Part shown: in pieces, positions 60,411 through 64,000 of the stretch
Layout of the letters: the number at the start of each line of letters is the position of its first letter
Position numbering within the stretch: the stretch's first letter is position 1
From: Paludibaculum fermentans
Lineage (GTDB): Bacteria > Acidobacteriota > Terriglobia > Bryobacterales > Bryobacteraceae
Reading direction: 5' to 3'
Length of the DNA stretch: 64,000 bases
NCBI RefSeq assembly: GCF_015277775.1
Contig: NZ_CP063849.1
Location: 1,178,001 to 1,242,000 of the forward strand
The notes under the pieces: model-generated
What the model was told of the DNA's origin: nothing
Databases searched by the model: none
The model's input: the letters and a program-made list of their open reading frames with translations, nothing else
Position numbers and translations under genes: made by a program

Positions 60411-61526
60411 TTACCCGAACTGGTAGGTCGCTTCGGACAGCTTCAGGCCCCGAATTTCGATCTGCTTCAGGTCCGCCGTCCCCAAACCCAGCCCTTCGGC
60501 CAGCAGCAGCATGTTGTCGCAGTTCTTGAACGGACCCGTGCCCTTCGGCGACCGTGGATCGTACCCCATCGCCGCCGTCCCCACCGTGTCCGTCGTCACG
60601 GCGTTCGTCCCCAGAATCAGCAGCCCCGGGTTCACGACCTTCAACCCGCGGATCCACGGTCCTTCGCCGCCGCTTACCGTCTCGATCCCGTCGATAAACG
60701 CGATGTCGATCGGCCGCGCCGCATTCAGCTCCGCCACAATCCTGGGCATGCGATGACCCGGAACCCGGCTCGACTTCACATCCAGTTCGCCTGCCGCCGC
60801 CGTCGCCGGCTGCCGCTTACCCTCGTGACACACGCTCACCCGGCCATTGCCCGGCTTCTCGTTGGGCTCGTCCTTGCCCGCGTCATCGCCATAGATCGAC
60901 GCCGGAGTGATGCCGAACATGTTCTTCATCGCCAGCGTCACGCCGCACGTCTCGTGGTTCTTCAGCTTGGCCATCGAGACCATGACGTCGGTCTCTTCAT
61001 AGGCCATGTTCAGGTCATAACTGGGGAAGATCAGCCCCCCGCCCGGCACCTTGAACCGCGCATACTTCCTGGCCGACCCCAGGGCATTCGTGTTCTCGAA
61101 AACCACATTCTGCGCGGCCGACTTCAGCGTCCGCACATTCCAGCCCGACTCCAGCAGGTACTCTTCCAACGGCCCCGACGACGCCCAGGCGCTCTCCACA
61201 AACCGGATCCGCTTCGCCCCGGCCCGTCCCAGCAGATGCGTCATCGCGCCCGCGGTCTTGGGGTGAGTGTAGTGCGTGACGCCCAACGGCCGGCCCTGGA
61301 ACCGCAGGCCCGGGCTCCCGGTCAGGTTCAGCTTGATGGTGACGGTCTTGCCCTTCACCAGCCGTTCCAGTCCGCCCAACTGGTCGAACATCGTCCCCAT
61401 GGTGGAGACCAGGTCTTCGTCGTAACTACGGCAGCGCGCCAGCGCAACCGGAGCAGTGGGAGGGGCGGCCTGCAAAGTGCCTGCGGCGGCCGTGCCCAGA
61501 ACGGCGAGCAGTTCACGTCGGGTCAT
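60411..61526 (-). CDS. Tat-exported DUF362-domain protein
   Basis: A 371-residue protein with a Tat-like signal (MTRRELLAVLGTAAAGTLQAAPP). Typical DUF362 features include KTVTIKLNLTGSPG, THYTHPKTAGAMTHLLGRAGAKRIRFVES, VSMAKLKNHETCGVTLAMKNMFG and DIAFIDGIETVSGGEGP. Family members may bind an iron-sulfur cluster, but no clear CxxC motif is visible here. The function is unknown. It ends near the phage-like cluster start and begins 5 bp after the glycosidase gene, so the two may be cotranscribed. Confidence 0.85.
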   Translation of the reverse strand: MTRRELLAVLGTAAAGTLQAAPPTAPVALARCRSYDEDLVSTMGTMFDQLGGLERLVKGKTVTIKLNLTGSPGLRFQGRPLGVTHYTHPKTAGAMTHLLGRAGAKRIRFVESAWASSGPLEEYLLESGWNVRTLKSAAQNVVFENTNALGSARKYARFKVPGGGLIFPSYDLNMAYEETDVMVSMAKLKNHETCGVTLAMKNMFGITPASIYGDDAGKDEPNEKPGNGRVSVCHEGKRQPATAAAGELDVKSSRVPGHRMPRIVAELNAARPIDIAFIDGIETVSGGEGPWIRGLKVVNPGLLILGTNAVTTDTVGTAAMGYDPRSPKGTGPFKNCDNMLLLAEGLGLGTADLKQIEIRGLKLSEATYQFG

Positions 61527-61531
61527 TGACC

Positions 61532-62869
61532 CTATTGTAAAGCTTTGCCGTTCACCTGGACGTTGGTCAGCTTCAGGCCCTCGACATGCTCCAGCGTGTC
61601 CGGCTTCGCCGCGCTCTCGAAGACGGAATCCTTCACCGTCAGGTCCTTGATCGGGGCATTGGCGTACCCCCGCAGGTACAGCACCGACCGCATTTTCTTC
61701 ACCGTCAGCTTCTCGACGTGAATCCCCCGGATCACCGGTGGGAACTGGCCCTTGTCGCCCTCTTCGTACGTCAGGTCGACGTCGATGGCACCCCCCGCCA
61801 CCTGGCCCACAGTGACATTCCGCAGGTAGATGTCTTCGATGAAGCCGCCGCGCACGGAGTTCGTCTTCAACCGCAGGACCCGGTCCAGATGGGGACTATC
61901 CATGCGGCAGTCCTCGATGAAGACATTCCGGCACCCGCCCGAGATCTCGCTGCCGATCGTCACTCCGCCGTGGCCGTCCTTCATGTCGCAATTCCGCACG
62001 ATGATGTTCTCGCTGGGCACGTTGATCCGCCGCCCATCCCGGTTGCGGCCCGACTTGATCGCGATACAGTCGTCGCCCGTGTCGAACTGGCAGTTCTCGA
62101 TCAACACGTCCGAGCAGCTCTCTGGATCGCAGCCGTCGTTGTTCGGACCATGGCTGTTGATCTTCACCCCGCGGACGATCACGTTCCTGCAGTGCAGCGG
62201 GTGGATCTCCCACATCGGCGACCCGATGATGGTCACGCCCTCGATCAGGACGTTCTGGCACTCGAACGGATGGATGAAGTTCGGGCGAAGATTCGAACCC
62301 TCGCCAAAGACCCGGTCCTTGGCGGGCACGTCCCGCTCCGCCATCTCGGCCAGGGCCAGCCTGGCCCTGTTCTGGTTGGGACCACCGCCGTTGCCCCGCG
62401 TGCCCTTCCACATCCACCAGTGCTGGGCGTCGGCCTGCCCGTCCAGCGTGCCTTCCCCTGTCACGGCGACGTTCTTCTGGCCGCGAGCGTAGATGAGGGG
62501 CGAGTAGTTCATGCACTCCAGCCCCTCCCAGCGCGTCAAGACCAGGGGCAGGTACTTCTTCGGATCCGTGTCGAACTTCAATGTCGCGCCCTTGGCCACG
62601 TACAGGTTCACGTTGCTCTTCAGGTGCACCGGCCCGGTCAGCCATTCCCCTGCCGGCACCACTACCCGTCCACCCCCAGCCTGGGCGCAGGCCTCGACCG
62701 CCTGGCTGACCGAGTTCCCATACTTCGTGATGACAAAGTCCTTTTTTGGAAACACCGGAGCCTTGATCCTGGCCAGGATCTGGTCGCGCAGCGCCCAGCC
62801 CTTGGCATCAGCGGAAAACAGCGGCAGCGCAGCCAGCGCGGCGGAAAAGCGGCGGCGGGTTACAGACAT
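61532..62869 (-). CDS. Glycoside hydrolase family 28 polygalacturonase-like enzyme
   Basis: A 445-residue exported enzyme (Tat-like signal VTRRRFSAALAALPLF). The right-handed beta helix has the GH28 motifs: SHGPNNDGCDPESCSDVLIENC (NxD), FDTGDDCIAIKSG (DD), DGHGGVTIGSEISGG (GHG) and RVLRLKTNSVRGG (RxK). It should hydrolyse pectin-type polysaccharide or rhamnogalacturonan. Adjacent to the DUF362 gene. No transport or sugar catabolic genes are seen beside it. Confidence 0.92.
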   Translation of the reverse strand: MSVTRRRFSAALAALPLFSADAKGWALRDQILARIKAPVFPKKDFVITKYGNSVSQAVEACAQAGGGRVVVPAGEWLTGPVHLKSNVNLYVAKGATLKFDTDPKKYLPLVLTRWEGLECMNYSPLIYARGQKNVAVTGEGTLDGQADAQHWWMWKGTRGNGGGPNQNRARLALAEMAERDVPAKDRVFGEGSNLRPNFIHPFECQNVLIEGVTIIGSPMWEIHPLHCRNVIVRGVKINSHGPNNDGCDPESCSDVLIENCQFDTGDDCIAIKSGRNRDGRRINVPSENIIVRNCDMKDGHGGVTIGSEISGGCRNVFIEDCRMDSPHLDRVLRLKTNSVRGGFIEDIYLRNVTVGQVAGGAIDVDLTYEEGDKGQFPPVIRGIHVEKLTVKKMRSVLYLRGYANAPIKDLTVKDSVFESAAKPDTLEHVEGLKLTNVQVNGKALQ

Positions 62870-62890
62870 ATCAGTCAGATCATACTGAAA

Positions 62891-64000
62891 TCAAAGCGCC
62901 GCGGCGAGCGTGGCCCGCAATTCATCGGGCGTCAGCACAATCGGGTTCGCCTTCATGCTGCTCGCCTTGGCCGCCTTGTCGCAGACATCATCGACCTCAG
63001 CCGCTGACAGGCCATACGAGCCCAGCCCGGGAATCCGCAAGTCCTTGGTCAACGCCAACAGCCACGGCACGAGGTCGTCGGCCTTGGCTTGGTCGCCAAT
63101 CAGGATCCGCGCAGCCTCGTCATAGCGAGCCAGGGCAGGACTATCGGCTTGCCTTGCACGCAGGGCGGCCAGATTCGTCGCAGTGCAATGCGGCAGCAGC
63201 GCGGCGCAGACAGCGCCATGCGGGGCAAGGAACATCCCCCCAATCGGAGCCGCGAAGCCATGCACCGCGCCCAGCCCGGAATTGGCCAGGCACAGCCCGC
63301 CCAGGACACTGGCATAGGCCATGGACGTACGGGCCTCCAGGTCCTTGCCATTGTCGTGGGCCCGTCTGAGTGCAGTAGCCTGGCGCAGTCCATCCCGAGC
63401 CCAGGCGTCGGTCATCGGATTCGCCCGGATCGACGTCAACGGTTCCAGCAACTGCGTCAAAGCGTCCAGGCCGGTGCTCGCCGTGACGCCGGCAGGCAAG
63501 TCCAGCGTCAACTCGGGATCGACCACAGCCAAGGTGGGCAGCATATGCGGACTGCGCAGGCTCGCCTTCACACGATGAGCCGGCGACGCCAGCACGGCAT
63601 TCCGAGTCACTTCGCTGCCCGTCCCCGCTGTCGTGGGGACAGCGATAAACGGAGCCGAGGGATTGGGCAGGGCCTTGCCCTTGCCAACGACCTCCAGGTA
63701 GTCAAGGAGTTCGCCAGGATTGGCCATCAGTGCGGCAATGGCTTTGCCCGCGTCAATGGAACTGCCCCCGCCGCAGGCGATCACGAAATTGCATCGATCC
63801 CGTTTTGCTGCAGCGACCCCCGCCGAGACAACCTCCAGCGTCGGTTCCCCATCAATCGGGAAATGCGCGGCGCCAACGCCCACCGCGTGCAGTTCCACCA
63901 CCAACCGGGCCGCATGGCGCGGGGTGCGGCCGCTGACGAGCAGCGCACGCGCACCCATCGCTTTCGCGGCCGGCGCTACCTCGCGCAGTGCCCCCGCACC
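62891..64000 (-). CDS. Iron-containing alcohol dehydrogenase family (5' end outside window)
   Basis: At least 370 residues read from the window edge (GAGALREVAPAAKAMGARALLVSG) and ending at 62891. It has the NAD-binding GGGSSIDAGKA motif, FIAVPTTAGTGSEVT and the metal region GLDALTQLLEPL, GLGAVHGFAAPIGG and APHGAVCAALLPH. The His usually after DALT is replaced by Gln (DALTQ), known in several subgroups. The substrate is unknown, and the start lies beyond the window. Confidence 0.9.
   Translation of the reverse strand, partial: GAGALREVAPAAKAMGARALLVSGRTPRHAARLVVELHAVGVGAAHFPIDGEPTLEVVSAGVAAAKRDRCNFVIACGGGSSIDAGKAIAALMANPGELLDYLEVVGKGKALPNPSAPFIAVPTTAGTGSEVTRNAVLASPAHRVKASLRSPHMLPTLAVVDPELTLDLPAGVTASTGLDALTQLLEPLTSIRANPMTDAWARDGLRQATALRRAHDNGKDLEARTSMAYASVLGGLCLANSGLGAVHGFAAPIGGMFLAPHGAVCAALLPHCTATNLAALRARQADSPALARYDEAARILIGDQAKADDLVPWLLALTKDLRIPGLGSYGLSAAEVDDVCDKAAKASSMKANPIVLTPDELRATLAAAL

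Noticed and set aside
1-64000. CRISPR arrays or rRNA genes
   Set aside because: No regularly spaced direct repeats of 24-40 bp and no rRNA-like sequence were seen on reading through the window.

Overview
The window is a high-GC chromosomal segment that looks like an acidobacterium of the Solibacteres/Bryobacterales type. That assignment is an inference from gene content: an eukaryote-like Ser/Thr kinase with TolB-like and TPR regions, Tat-exported sugar isomerase/DUF362/GH28 proteins, a RAYT transposase with GAGCCG...GAGCGG REP elements, a fused transporter/spermidine-synthase-like protein and WG-repeat proteins. There are no rRNA genes and no CRISPR array. One tRNA (His, GTG) is present.

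Layout. 1-6.9 kb: a YkgJ-type metal-chelating protein, then a tightly overlapping flagellar operon flgB-flgC-fliE-fliF-fliG-fliH-fliI-fliJ. 6.9-10.1 kb (minus): rpmF-plsX-dsbD behind a good sigma70-type promoter. 10.2-20.7 kb: a secreted beta-barrel-like protein, a WG-repeat protein, a GpgS-like glycosyltransferase, a NarL-type two-component pair, DUF177/YceD, a glycerol facilitator, an M14-like Tat protein, a spermidine-synthase-like membrane protein whose 3' end appears frameshifted, and a sugar-phosphate isomerase-like protein.

20.7-28.9 kb (minus) is an eight-gene, mostly overlapping operon: FHA, MotA/TolQ/ExbB-like channel, ExbD/MotB-like partner, FHA, PP2C, membrane S1 protease with a cytoplasmic FHA domain, PP2C, and a zinc-ribbon Ser/Thr kinase with a large extracytoplasmic Ig-like region. 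It reads as a self-contained phospho-threonine signalling system coupled to an ion-driven membrane module and a periplasmic protease, without any type VI secretion genes nearby. Divergent from it are an S41 peptidase and a second kinase (TolB-like plus TPR).

34.4-40.2 kb is an electron-transfer operon: a large acyl-CoA-dehydrogenase-like protein, a FixC-FixX fusion, and divergent EtfB and EtfA. A RAYT gene (40.3 kb) is flanked by near-perfect 32-bp inverted REP sequences. fabG, ubiD, tRNA-His, a nucleotide-translocase-like carrier and a purple-acid-phosphatase-like enzyme follow.

46.1-60.2 kb (minus) is a compact phage structural module: a small terminase-like ORF, TerL, portal, scaffold, P22-type capsid, connector/terminator proteins, tail tube, a tail chaperone with a canonical -1 frameshift site (A AAA AAC), a very short tape measure, two related tail proteins and a 1303-residue tail-tip protein with a gpL-type Cys motif. 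No integrase, lysis, repressor or replication gene was seen. Order, size and the short tape measure recall gene transfer agents. This and the phospho-signalling operon are the strongest candidates for undescribed systems.

60.4-64 kb (minus) carries DUF362, a GH28 polygalacturonase-like enzyme and an iron-type alcohol dehydrogenase cut by the window edge.
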